DNA of 10,139 nt from contig JAEWEO010000332.1 in assembly GCA_023389295.1 (NCBI GenBank), forward strand, positions 1 through 10,139, written 5' to 3'. The notes beneath the pieces were generated by a model. It ran no database searches. It saw only the letters and a list, made by a program, of their open reading frames with translations, and had not been told where the DNA came from. Positions 1 through 6,741 of the stretch are shown in pieces. Each line of letters opens with the position of its first letter. Within the stretch, counting starts at the first letter, position 1. The DNA is from Bacillota bacterium. Its GTDB lineage: Bacteria > Bacillota > Clostridia > Lachnospirales > Lachnospiraceae. Made by a program: the position numbers and the translations under genes.

Positions 1-107
1 GCCCTGCCTGTTACCAGACAACACCCAAGACTCGCTAACGGTGGTTTGCTGGACCTTGCCGTACGGGGTTTCCACCCGTTAAATTATCCGCCCTTTTCTA
101 GGCGCAC
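1..107 (-). mobile_element. Group II intron, 5' end (start of domain I), continues beyond the window
   Basis: Read on the minus strand, this stretch starts with GTGCGCC, the 5' consensus of bacterial group II introns (GUGYG); the well-known intron Ll.LtrB also begins GUGCGCC. Two hairpins expected at the start of domain I are visible: CGCC/GGCG (101-104 with 89-92, loop of A-rich sequence) and ACGGG/CCCGT (75-79 with 63-67, loop TGGAAAC). The stretch has no open reading frame of note, and 60 of its 107 bases are G or C, clearly above the neighbouring genes. The 5' splice site is between bases 108 and 107: the permease stop codon TAA is immediately followed by the intron's first G. The catalytic domain V, any reverse transcriptase/maturase gene and the 3' splice site would lie to the left of the window, so completeness and subclass cannot be judged. 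Seen: the consensus and hairpins. Inferred: that it is a full, mobile intron. Confidence 0.85.
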
Positions 108-998
108 TTAACCTTTTACCGCACCCATAACCAGGCCTTTGGCAAAGTATTTCTGAAAGAACGGATAAATAATTAGGATCGGAAGGATTCCAATCACAGC
201 GATGGCCATTCTTGCCGTTGTCGTTGGCAACTCAGAAACATTTACTCCCGCCACATTGTTAGAAGCAAGGTAGGATATATTGGTATTGATTTCATTTAAT
301 ATATTTTGAATTGTATACAAATGTCCGCTTTTATCTTTTGTTAAATAATATAATCCGTTTTGCCAATCATTCCAGTAGGCAATACCTGACATAAGTCCTA
401 CGGTAGCCATAATCGGTACAGCTAAAGGCATGACTATCTTATGAAATATGTAGAACTCTCCTGCACCATCAATACGAGCTGATTCATACAATTCCTCGGG
501 TATGCTATTCGTAAAATAATTACGTACCAGCATGATCAAGAACCCATTCATTAGTAAATTCGGAATAATGAGTCCCCATACGGTATTTTTAATATGAAAT
601 ACTTGTGTGTAAATCATATAGGTAGGTACCAAACCACCGTTAAATAGCATAGTGAAGATGACAAGAAAATTTAATACTTTAACGCCCGGTAAATTCTTCT
701 TAGAAAGCATGTAGGCTAGAAGTGCTGTAATGGTTACGCATACAACCGTTCCTACTAATGTCACTAGGATTGTCATACCATATGCTCTGGTATATTTACT
801 GACATCCTGTAATAAGTACTCATATGCATCGAAAGACAATTTCTCCGGAAAATAAGAGTAGCCATTGTCCATTGAAATCTTATCATCCGTAAATGATGCA
901 ATAATAAGCAATAGAAAAGGAAGTAAAGCTAGTGCTGAACAAATGGATAAAATAATATGGGCTGCGAGACGCCATCTTTTTTGATCGTTAGAAATCAT
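108..998 (-). CDS. Sugar ABC transporter permease, LplC/YtcP-type (CUT1, MalG-like)
   Basis: Inner-membrane subunit of a carbohydrate importer of the CUT1 class; it would pair with the other permease encoded just upstream to form the channel. The 296-residue protein has about six hydrophobic segments (roughly 13-35, 72-98, 108-130, 140-160, 193-213, 260-282). Residues 169-196 hold the EAA loop that contacts the ATPase (ELYESARIDGAG, then PLAVP), and FNGGLVPTY near residue 120 is typical of the LplC/YtcP branch. The ATG at 996-998 is preceded by GGAGGTGG about 5 bases away. That ribosome binding site directly follows the upstream gene's TAG stop, so the two genes are tightly coupled with an 11-base gap. 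The C-terminus GAVKG is the usual end for this family, so the gene is intact although a group II intron begins at the base after its stop. The substrate is unknown; related systems import oligosaccharides or uronide-containing glycans. Confidence 0.95.
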   Translation of the reverse strand: MISNDQKRWRLAAHIILSICSALALLPFLLLIIASFTDDKISMDNGYSYFPEKLSFDAYEYLLQDVSKYTRAYGMTILVTLVGTVVCVTITALLAYMLSKKNLPGVKVLNFLVIFTMLFNGGLVPTYMIYTQVFHIKNTVWGLIIPNLLMNGFLIMLVRNYFTNSIPEELYESARIDGAGEFYIFHKIVMPLAVPIMATVGLMSGIAYWNDWQNGLYYLTKDKSGHLYTIQNILNEINTNISYLASNNVAGVNVSELPTTTARMAIAVIGILPILIIYPFFQKYFAKGLVMGAVKG

Positions 999-1009
999 AC
1001 TTCCACCTC

Positions 1010-1939
1010 CTAGAATAATGAACTGTTTTTATCAACTCTTCGTACCAGCTGGTTCGCTGCTATGATAAAAACAAATCCAACAACTGATTGTACAAAGCTT
1101 GCTGCTGATGACATCGCTATATCATTTCTTTGTAATAAAGCCCGGTAAACATAGGTGTCAATTGTCTGTGTTACACTATATAATGCACCCTGATCCATTG
1201 GAACTTGATAGAAAAGTCCAAAATCAGATCGGAATATTTGTCCTAGATTTAATATGACCAACATAATAATTGTGGGTCTTAATAATGGTAACGTTACTTT
1301 ACAATGCTGTTGCCATCTGGTGGCTCCGTCTAAAGCTGCCGCCTCGTAAAGAGAAGGGTCAATCCCTATGATACTGGAAAGGTATAAGATCATTCCAAAA
1401 CCAATGCTTTTCCATTGACTTACAAAGGTAAGGATAAAAGGCCAGTATTTTGCTTCCTGATACCACTGTATGGTATCTCCACCGAATTTCTCAATCATAC
1501 TGTTAACTAAACCTGTGGAGGGAGATAAAAATGCAAACACCAAATATGCCACGACAACCATGGACATTAAATATGGCAATAGTACTATTGTCTGATAAAA
1601 CTTCTTAGCTGTCTTACTTATTATCTCATTTAAGAGAATTGCAGAGCCGACTCCAACAATTACTCCGAGTAAGATCCAGATCATGTTATAGGCCAGAGTA
1701 TTGCGTATCATAATCCACGCATCCCCGGTTTTAAATAAAAATTTGAAATTCTTTAAGCCAATCAGGGGACTCTCCCAGATTCCTAGATTATATTTATAGT
1801 CTTTAAACGCAATTTGCAAACCAATCATAGGTATATAATTATTGATAAATAAATATAACAGGCCGGGTATACCCATAAGATAAAAAGGAATCCAGTGTTT
1901 CCATTTTATTTTCTTTTTTCTACTTACTTCTTTTATCAT
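1010..1939 (-). CDS. Sugar ABC transporter permease, LplB-type (CUT1, MalF-like)
   Basis: Partner permease of the same importer. The 309-residue protein opens with a short basic tail, then a first membrane segment near residues 17-36. The stretch FKDYKYNLGIWESPLIGLKNF (40s to mid 60s) is characteristic of the LplB branch. Further hydrophobic segments lie near 83-104, 115-138, 167-190, 222-236 and 282-297. The EAA loop is at residues 199-222 (EAAALDGATRW, ending LPLLRP). The ATG at 1937-1939 has GGGAG about 10 bases upstream and GGTGG almost touching it, so its translation signal is weaker than that of the binding-protein gene. The gene lies 198 bases after the binding-protein gene, with a stable stem-loop between them, and 11 bases before the LplC-type gene. 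No membrane-associated ATPase gene is present nearby. Complete, with no sign of damage. Confidence 0.95.
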   Translation of the reverse strand: MIKEVSRKKKIKWKHWIPFYLMGIPGLLYLFINNYIPMIGLQIAFKDYKYNLGIWESPLIGLKNFKFLFKTGDAWIMIRNTLAYNMIWILLGVIVGVGSAILLNEIISKTAKKFYQTIVLLPYLMSMVVVAYLVFAFLSPSTGLVNSMIEKFGGDTIQWYQEAKYWPFILTFVSQWKSIGFGMILYLSSIIGIDPSLYEAAALDGATRWQQHCKVTLPLLRPTIIMLVILNLGQIFRSDFGLFYQVPMDQGALYSVTQTIDTYVYRALLQRNDIAMSSAASFVQSVVGFVFIIAANQLVRRVDKNSSLF

Positions 1940-1968
1940 TCCACCACTTCTCCCATTTATCTAAAATG

Positions 1969-1998
1969 CAGGAAGGGAGGCTATAACCGCCCTTCCTG
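1969..1998. promoter_or_regulatory. Intercistronic stem-loop between binding protein and permease genes
   Basis: Arms 1969-1980 and 1987-1998 (CAGGAAGGG against CCCTTCCTG, one mismatch, then GG/CC) close a six-base loop. On the plus strand it is followed by TCTTTTTT, which would make a good terminator against antisense transcription. In the direction of the genes it is followed only by CATTTTAG, so it is at most a leaky terminator. In this position the likely role is processing or stabilising the upstream message, giving more binding protein than permease, as known for the malE-malF interval. The rest of 1940-2137 shows no gene and no other clear signal. Confidence 0.7.
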
Positions 1999-2137
1999 TC
2001 TTTTTTATGACAAGTGAATGAACTAACCAATTCATCTTGTACATGACTCATAATATCTTTATTTGCACTACTAAGAGTAATATTTGTTGTTCATTACCAA
2101 CATATATTTTGCAAAGTATAAAACATGTTGTTTGAAC

Positions 2138-3688
2138 TTACTGAGCTAAATATGCATCTAACTGAGCCTGGTTTGCTGCAATGATTTCATTATATCCTGC
2201 GCTATCAAGTGCTGCTAAGAACTTTTCAATGTATGTATCTACATTATCAACCTGACCACCCTGTAATCTAGGTAAATATTCAGCAATCACATTGGCTACG
2301 GCTCCTGCTTCTGCGGAAAACTCGGAAGGATCAAAGCTATAACCTAGGGTTGCAGAGGTTGGCACATCTTGATTAAATGCAAGAACATCCTGTGCATAAG
2401 AATCTGTATTCGGAGTTGAAGTTAATGTCTCAGCAGAGTTCCCATACTGTGTGAACACACTTGTGTATCCTGCGGTACCAACGGTAGCACCTTCTGTTGT
2501 CGTAACTGTTTCTGTTCCTTCTACCATGGTATAATGCTGTCCTTCAATACCATATTGCAATAAATTAGCTACTTCGGGATTGACATACATATATTCTAAA
2601 AATTCCATTGCCTTTTTCGGATTCTCACTATTGGATGCAAGCCCCCACATTCTCTCAACAACAGAAGAAGTGCTAATAATTGGCTCTTTAATTTGTGCGA
2701 TATCAATCTTAAAAGATTGTCCTGCCTGCCATGTTGAAAAATTAGTCATATTATAATCAGTTACTGTACCAAATATTTTTCCTGCTGCAAAATGTTCCTG
2801 TACTTTCGTTGTATCTGTTAAAGAATCAGCCGGCATGTAACCCTTATCCGTCCATTCCTTCATTTGATTGGCGAATTCCTTGAATATATCGCTTGCATAA
2901 AAATTCTCAATCTTTGTACTGTTTATTGGATCTACAATTGCACCATATTCTGCGTTGGTTCCAAATAACTCAAGGTTATACCAAAACTGTGCATTTAAGG
3001 AGGCTGCTTCACCATTTGAGGTTCCATATATACCATTTTCAGCTAACTTTTCGAACGCTTTTGTAAAATCTTCATAGGTAGCACCATCTTTTAATTCGAT
3101 GCCGTACTTGTCAGCCATATCTTTGTTATAAACAAATCCCTTACCGGTTGCAACATAGGGAGTTGCTGGAATCGCTAGCTGAACCCCATTCACCTTTCCA
3201 GCTCCTAAGTATTTTTCTACCAATCCAACAAAGGTAGGTGCAATTGATAGGTAATCATCTAGTGGCATCAAGATACCATCATCAGCTATATTATTCAGCT
3301 TTTGAGTAAGGCCAACACAAATGAGATCCATTTTCTCACCACTAACAATATTCATACTGGTTGTGGTTGGTAAATCACCAATGAAAATATTTTGAATGTC
3401 AACCTTTGCATTGATTGCAGGTACTGTAATCTTGTTGATTGCTTCTTCTACCATCTCAACATCTGTTAATTCGGTAGAAATATTAACTAATTGAATCGCT
3501 ACGGTATATGGCTCTTCTTTTTCCTCAGAATCATCTGTACCGTCTGTTGCTTCATTTCCTGTTGCTTCATTTCCTGTGGTTTCATTACCTTTACCGGAAG
3601 TATCGGCATCCTTATCTGCTGAAGAACATCCAGCAAGCAACATCATTACTAAAACCAATGATAACATTAAACTTATTGCTTTTTTCAT
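2138..3688 (-). CDS. Extracellular sugar-binding lipoprotein of the ABC importer (LplA-like, DUF3502 C-terminus)
   Basis: Captures the substrate outside the membrane and delivers it to the two permeases. The start is taken at the ATG at 3686-3688, because AAGGAGAGGG lies about 8 bases upstream and a lipoprotein signal follows at once: two lysines, a hydrophobic core, and the lipobox LLAGC with the lipid-bearing Cys at residue 21. The frame stays open 13 codons further upstream, but that adds residues ahead of the signal peptide and lacks a better binding site. The product is 516 residues, usual for this branch. Residues 22-60 are an acidic, Gly/Asn/Thr/Glu-rich linker with a GNEAT repeat. Family 1 solute-binding fold follows. 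The last ~140 residues (GIEGQHYTMVEG, GYSFDPSEF, QAQLDAYLAQ) resemble the DUF3502 domain. It is the first gene of the importer unit, after the regulator's terminator, and probably carries its own promoter. The ligand is not deducible. Confidence 0.93.
   Translation of the reverse strand: MKKAISLMLSLVLVMMLLAGCSSADKDADTSGKGNETTGNEATGNEATDGTDDSEEKEEPYTVAIQLVNISTELTDVEMVEEAINKITVPAINAKVDIQNIFIGDLPTTTSMNIVSGEKMDLICVGLTQKLNNIADDGILMPLDDYLSIAPTFVGLVEKYLGAGKVNGVQLAIPATPYVATGKGFVYNKDMADKYGIELKDGATYEDFTKAFEKLAENGIYGTSNGEAASLNAQFWYNLELFGTNAEYGAIVDPINSTKIENFYASDIFKEFANQMKEWTDKGYMPADSLTDTTKVQEHFAAGKIFGTVTDYNMTNFSTWQAGQSFKIDIAQIKEPIISTSSVVERMWGLASNSENPKKAMEFLEYMYVNPEVANLLQYGIEGQHYTMVEGTETVTTTEGATVGTAGYTSVFTQYGNSAETLTSTPNTDSYAQDVLAFNQDVPTSATLGYSFDPSEFSAEAGAVANVIAEYLPRLQGGQVDNVDTYIEKFLAALDSAGYNEIIAANQAQLDAYLAQ
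3546..3590 (-). repeat. Three tandem 15-bp units in the binding-protein linker
   Basis: Two identical copies of GTTGCTTCATTTCCT (3546-3560, 3561-3575) are followed by a degenerate third copy (3576-3590). They encode GNEAT, GNEAT and GNETT in the flexible tether just after the lipid anchor. The unit is a multiple of three, so gain or loss of copies changes tether length without a frameshift. Confidence 0.9.
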
Positions 3689-3754
3689 AAATCCCTCTCC
3701 TTTTAATTTTTTCGGTATGAATAACATAGGACTTAAGAATTATGTCTATATTCT

Positions 3755-3773
3755 TTCATATCCGTTATATGAA
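3755..3773. promoter_or_regulatory. Perfect inverted repeat in the leader of the importer operon
   Basis: TTCATAT (3755-3761) and ATATGAA (3767-3773) form a perfect 7-bp inverted repeat with a 5-base spacer, about 65 bases before the binding-protein start codon. No T-run follows, and the AT-rich stem makes an intrinsic terminator unlikely. It could be an operator for a dimeric repressor. No family-specific consensus is recognised. Confidence 0.4.
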
Positions 3774-3810
3774 TTTTAGCAATTATGCATAAGTATTGAT
3801 AGTTCAATCC

Positions 3811-3855
3811 TGTATACCTTACTAACACAATTATGACTTTTCGTTGCATTATGAC
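3811..3855 (-). promoter_or_regulatory. Candidate activator site and promoter for the importer genes
   Basis: ATTATGAC occurs twice in the same orientation, at 3830-3837 and 3848-3855, 18 bp from start to start (GTCATAAT on the coding strand). Downstream on the minus strand, TATACA (3811-3816) could be a -10 box. With a 17-base spacer, its -35 position would be 3834-3839, which lacks a TTGACA match and is overlapped by the proximal repeat. This layout is what an AraC-type activator at a class II promoter would show, and such a regulator is encoded next door. The repeats are seen; the promoter and the binding partner are inferred. Confidence 0.35.
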
Positions 3856-3896
3856 GCATTTTATATTGATTTTCACCATTTAATTTCATGTCAAAG

Positions 3897-3924
3897 AAAA
3901 AAGTATCCCTTCGGATACTTTTTT
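3897..3924 (-). terminator. Rho-independent terminator after the response-regulator gene
   Basis: A perfect 12-bp stem (3897-3908 with 3913-3924, core GTATCC/GGATAC) closes a four-base loop and is flanked by A-runs and T-runs on both sides, so it can work in both directions. It lies about 55 bases past the regulator stop and separates the two-component genes from the importer genes. The remainder of 3689-3978 holds the promoter and operator candidates listed separately, and no gene. Confidence 0.9.
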
Positions 3925-3978
3925 GCAGAACAACGTTCATCATTTAATTGTAAATCTATTATTAAATTCTTTGAACAA

Positions 3979-4764
3979 TTATGATAAGTCCATGCTGTTA
4001 TCCTTTATTCTGTCTCTGTATTCTGAAGGTGGTAAACCCGTACTGCGTTTAAATATTTTCGTAAAATACGAATAATTTCCGTATCCAACACAATCAGCCA
4101 CGCGATTGATCGGTATATCCGTAGTATCTAAAAGCTCTTTTGCTAAAGTTATTCTTTCCTCCGTAATAAATTCTAAGATGGATATTCCGGTCTCTTTTTT
4201 AAATAATCTCATTAGATAAGAGGCATTCATATGTACCGCGTTCGCAATATCTTCCACATAAAAGTTATCCTGGATATGTTGCAAAATGTATTGTTTTGCC
4301 GCATGAACTACATCATTATGTTTTTTCTCCGCTTCCTGCTTTGCTATTTTTTTAATAATTCCCTCCGGTATGGACTCATGCTTCGTTTTTTTATCCAGTC
4401 TTGTCACAAGCTGTCTAAGCACCTCATCCAACTCTACATAATCGATGGGTTTCAGTATATAGTCCACACTACCAAGCTTCATTGCCTTCCTCATATATTT
4501 AAAATCCGGATGACACGTGATATAAATACACTCCGTAGTCGGATAATATATCTTTACCCACTCAAATAATTCCAGTCCATTTCCATGTGGCATCTCAATG
4601 TCACACAACATGAAATCTATCTTTACTTTTTTAAATATTTCCTGAGCCTGCTCCATGGAATTTGCAATGTAAATCTCTTTTACATTGTATTTATCCCAGT
4701 TAACCCGCCGCCTTAGCGCATTTACAGCTACGATTTCATCATCAATCAATATTACATTAAGCAT
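3979..4764 (-). CDS. Response regulator, receiver plus AraC-type HTH (YesN-like)
   Basis: Cytoplasmic transcription regulator of the two-component pair. The ATG at 4762-4764 is chosen because GGAGG sits 6 bases upstream and the receiver domain starts right there (MLNVILIDDE). The open frame extends 45 codons further but only through kinase-coding DNA. The product is 261 residues. The receiver domain (about 1-120) has the acidic pair Asp8-Asp9, phosphoacceptor Asp55 (LCDIEMP), Thr83 and Lys105 (LKP). The linker at 120-155 is charged. The AraC/XylS DNA-binding domain (about 157-255) has two helix-turn-helix units near 171-191 and 219-241, including GYGNYSYFTKIFKRSTGLPP. The start overlaps the kinase stop by 8 bp, showing translational coupling. 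Regulators of this type next to LplABC importers usually activate the importer operon. Intact, with all key residues present. Confidence 0.96.
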   Translation of the reverse strand: MLNVILIDDEIVAVNALRRRVNWDKYNVKEIYIANSMEQAQEIFKKVKIDFMLCDIEMPHGNGLELFEWVKIYYPTTECIYITCHPDFKYMRKAMKLGSVDYILKPIDYVELDEVLRQLVTRLDKKTKHESIPEGIIKKIAKQEAEKKHNDVVHAAKQYILQHIQDNFYVEDIANAVHMNASYLMRLFKKETGISILEFITEERITLAKELLDTTDIPINRVADCVGYGNYSYFTKIFKRSTGLPPSEYRDRIKDNSMDLS

Positions 4765-6475
4765 ACTTATCCTCCGTCTCCTGATGTATGGGTAAAATAA
4801 TCTCGATACGTGTACCGTGAGGTTCTTCCCTTGATATTTCAAGTTTTGTTTCGGCTCCATAAAAAGCATCCAAACGCTCAATGGCATTTTGAATACCAAC
4901 CCCTAAGCCTTTTTGGTATACTCTTGTTTCACGGAAGATTCTTATCTTCTCTAATACTTCGAATGAAATTCCCTCTCCCGTATCAATAATCATAATTTTA
5001 ATAAAATCCTCTTCATGCCGTTGTGCCAATACGGATATTTCACTCAAAACTCCGATTCTTAGTGAATACTTAATAGCATTTTCAGCAAAATTTTGAATTA
5101 ATAAGGGAGGAACAAGACAGTTTCCTAAATCTTTGTCATACTCCACTCTAGCGAAAAAGGTTTCCGGATATCTCGCCTCCTGTATTTCAAAGTAATTTCG
5201 TATATGTTCCATCTCCTGTTTGAGTTCCACAAAAGGTGAATTCGCATTAACTACGTAACGAAAATATTTTGAAATACATAAAATCATTTTTTGAATGAGC
5301 GGATATTCCTCCTGTTCGTAGCTATATAATATATTGATGGCATTTAAAATAAAGTGTGGCTTAATCTGTTGGCTTAAAAACCGCATCCTAATCTTTTGCT
5401 TTTCTAATTTTTCTTCGTATACATCTATTTTTAGGTTTGAAACCTCATCCATCATGTGGTTAAAATTACGATTAATTTGATCAAATTCACTACCAGTATT
5501 TTTTTCTTTGATTCGAAATTCCATGTCTCCTTTTTCTATACGCTCCATTGCATGCGATAATTTATTTAAGGGATCAATCATCCATTTCTTTAAAGATAAG
5601 ATTATGATAGGTAGAATAAAGAGTGCAATTAGTGAGGCTCCCTTTAAGATCAAAATTAAATTAGGTAAAGAGCTAACCATTTCACTTTTTGATAAAATTT
5701 GTAATAGAGACAAGTTAGAGTGCTTTGAATTTGATTGTATAACCACATATTCCTGCTTCGTATTTTGATAGATGTTCTCTACTTCTATCAAATCCATGTC
5801 CTTATGATTCGAATAACAGATATTTTCCATATCATCTGCAAAGGCTAGTATGGAATCTCCACTCTCTTCATTTAAATCAAAAGCATAAGCAAGACGCTTT
5901 AAATCAAACCAAGCACCATAATAGGCATTCTTATACTTTGCTACAAACAAAACTGCATAGTTATCGTGTATCTTTGCTACCTTCCATTTTTTCAATGAGT
6001 CTTTTTTCTGGCCTTTTGCTATTTCATTTACATAATCCAGTAAATATTTATTGTATGAAGAATATTTACTCTTCACCAATTGAATGTCTTTCTCAGGAAA
6101 GCTTACAAATAGTCCTGTTACCCAAGTATTTTCAAACAGAATATCACTTAAGGTGTTTTTCAGATTCACCGCCGACTGCATCTGATTATAATATTCCTTC
6201 TTACTGTTTATATCCTTTACATTTAATCTGGCAAAATCTTCATCATCAATTGCAACCGAATGGATTTTGTTCGTTATATTTTCTATTGCAACATCAATCT
6301 GAGTCATGTAAAGATCTAATACGCTTTGCATTTCAGTAGACATCTGACGTTCCACTTCTTCAATAGTGGTACTACTTAGCACAAGTGTTAAAATATTGAT
6401 TGGAATGATTACAATAATAACAATAAAGATTAGCCTAAAGGCAGAGGTAGAAATAATTCGTTTTATATCTTTCAT
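4757..6475 (-). CDS. Membrane sensor histidine kinase, YesM-type
   Basis: Senses an extracellular signal and phosphorylates the adjacent regulator. The start is the ATG at 6473-6475 (MKDIKRI), with AGGAG about 7 bases upstream; earlier in-frame ATGs lack a site this good. The product is 572 residues. A first membrane segment lies at about 12-34, and an extracellular sensing region of about 235 residues follows (35-271, fold not identified, probably Cache-like). A second membrane segment lies at about 273-295. The HAMP linker is near 297-350, and a coiled segment leads to the kinase core. The phosphoacceptor is His374 in QQIKPHFILNAINIL, the YesM/LytS-type H-box. The ATPase domain has the N-box QNFAENAIKY (Asn466), G1 DTGEG (498-502) and G2 GLGVG (523-527). 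All catalytic motifs are intact. It is the first gene of a two-gene unit, and its stop lies inside the regulator's first codons. Confidence 0.95.
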   Translation of the reverse strand: MKDIKRIISTSAFRLIFIVIIVIIPINILTLVLSSTTIEEVERQMSTEMQSVLDLYMTQIDVAIENITNKIHSVAIDDEDFARLNVKDINSKKEYYNQMQSAVNLKNTLSDILFENTWVTGLFVSFPEKDIQLVKSKYSSYNKYLLDYVNEIAKGQKKDSLKKWKVAKIHDNYAVLFVAKYKNAYYGAWFDLKRLAYAFDLNEESGDSILAFADDMENICYSNHKDMDLIEVENIYQNTKQEYVVIQSNSKHSNLSLLQILSKSEMVSSLPNLILILKGASLIALFILPIIILSLKKWMIDPLNKLSHAMERIEKGDMEFRIKEKNTGSEFDQINRNFNHMMDEVSNLKIDVYEEKLEKQKIRMRFLSQQIKPHFILNAINILYSYEQEEYPLIQKMILCISKYFRYVVNANSPFVELKQEMEHIRNYFEIQEARYPETFFARVEYDKDLGNCLVPPLLIQNFAENAIKYSLRIGVLSEISVLAQRHEEDFIKIMIIDTGEGISFEVLEKIRIFRETRVYQKGLGVGIQNAIERLDAFYGAETKLEISREEPHGTRIEIILPIHQETEDKYA

Positions 6476-6566
6476 GATAAATCTCCTAATTTTGCAATTA
6501 TTCATCCTTAGTCCATGATCAGTCATTAATAACAAAATTTACTAAGCAAACCATTGGAAACACTAG

Positions 6567-6597
6567 AAAAAATGGAAGGTCAATCTGATCTTCCATT
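6567..6597 (-). terminator. Second terminator downstream of bcp, next to the kinase promoter candidate
   Basis: On the minus strand, an 11-bp stem (6587-6597 with 6571-6581, one G-U pair) closes a five-base loop and runs into six Ts (6567-6572). It is a well-formed intrinsic terminator, but it lies about 145 bases after the bcp stop, behind a first terminator, and only about 90 bases ahead of the kinase start codon. It may stop residual read-through from bcp, or act as an attenuator in the kinase leader. Confidence 0.75.
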
Positions 6598-6599
6598 CA

Positions 6600-6629
6600 T
6601 TTATACCATATGATCCGTCATTTTGTCTA
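6600..6629 (-). promoter_or_regulatory. Candidate promoter for the kinase-regulator genes
   Basis: TAGACA (6624-6629) and TATAAA (6600-6605) are separated by 18 bases, and TGG precedes the -10 box, giving an extended -10. The expected start point falls inside the terminator stem at 6571-6597. The match is good (each box one mismatch from consensus), but use is unproven. Confidence 0.5.
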
Positions 6630-6664
6630 ACAAATACAAGCAATTTAATATATTTTTTTGAGGT

Positions 6665-6697
6665 AAAATCTCCCACAAATATAACTTTGCGAGAGAT
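6665..6697 (-). terminator. Terminator of the yaaA-bcp unit
   Basis: On the minus strand, a 12-bp stem (6686-6697 with 6668-6679, two G-U pairs) closes a six-base loop and is followed by TTTT. It begins about 45 bases after the bcp stop. The two wobble pairs become mismatches on the plus strand, so it is built to act on minus-strand transcripts. Confidence 0.75.
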
Positions 6698-6741
6698 CTT
6701 TTGTCATAAATTAATATTTTTATGGATTGAACTCTTCAAAA

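Noticed and set aside
1..107. Structured RNA such as SRP RNA, RNase P RNA or a riboswitch
   Set aside because: The GC-rich, hairpin-forming stretch lacks the conserved cores of these RNAs, while GTGCGCC followed by the two expected domain I hairpins fits a group II intron 5' end much better.
3689..3727. Upstream start for the binding protein, 13 codons earlier
   Set aside because: It would place extra residues before a clean lipoprotein signal, and the strong AAGGAGAGGG site points to the ATG at 3686-3688.
4231..4569. Plus-strand open frames inside the regulator, kinase, peroxidase and binding-protein genes
   Set aside because: They lie opposite strongly supported minus-strand genes, have no ribosome binding sites or recognisable domains, and look like chance antisense frames.
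4765..4899. 45-residue N-terminal extension of the response regulator
   Set aside because: It is only an out-of-frame read of the kinase C-terminal coding region; the receiver domain and its GGAGG site fix the start at 4764.
6476..6535. 20-residue extension of the sensor kinase
   Set aside because: The upstream in-frame ATGs lack a binding site as good as the AGGAG before 6475, and the normal N-terminus of the family starts at MKDIKRI.
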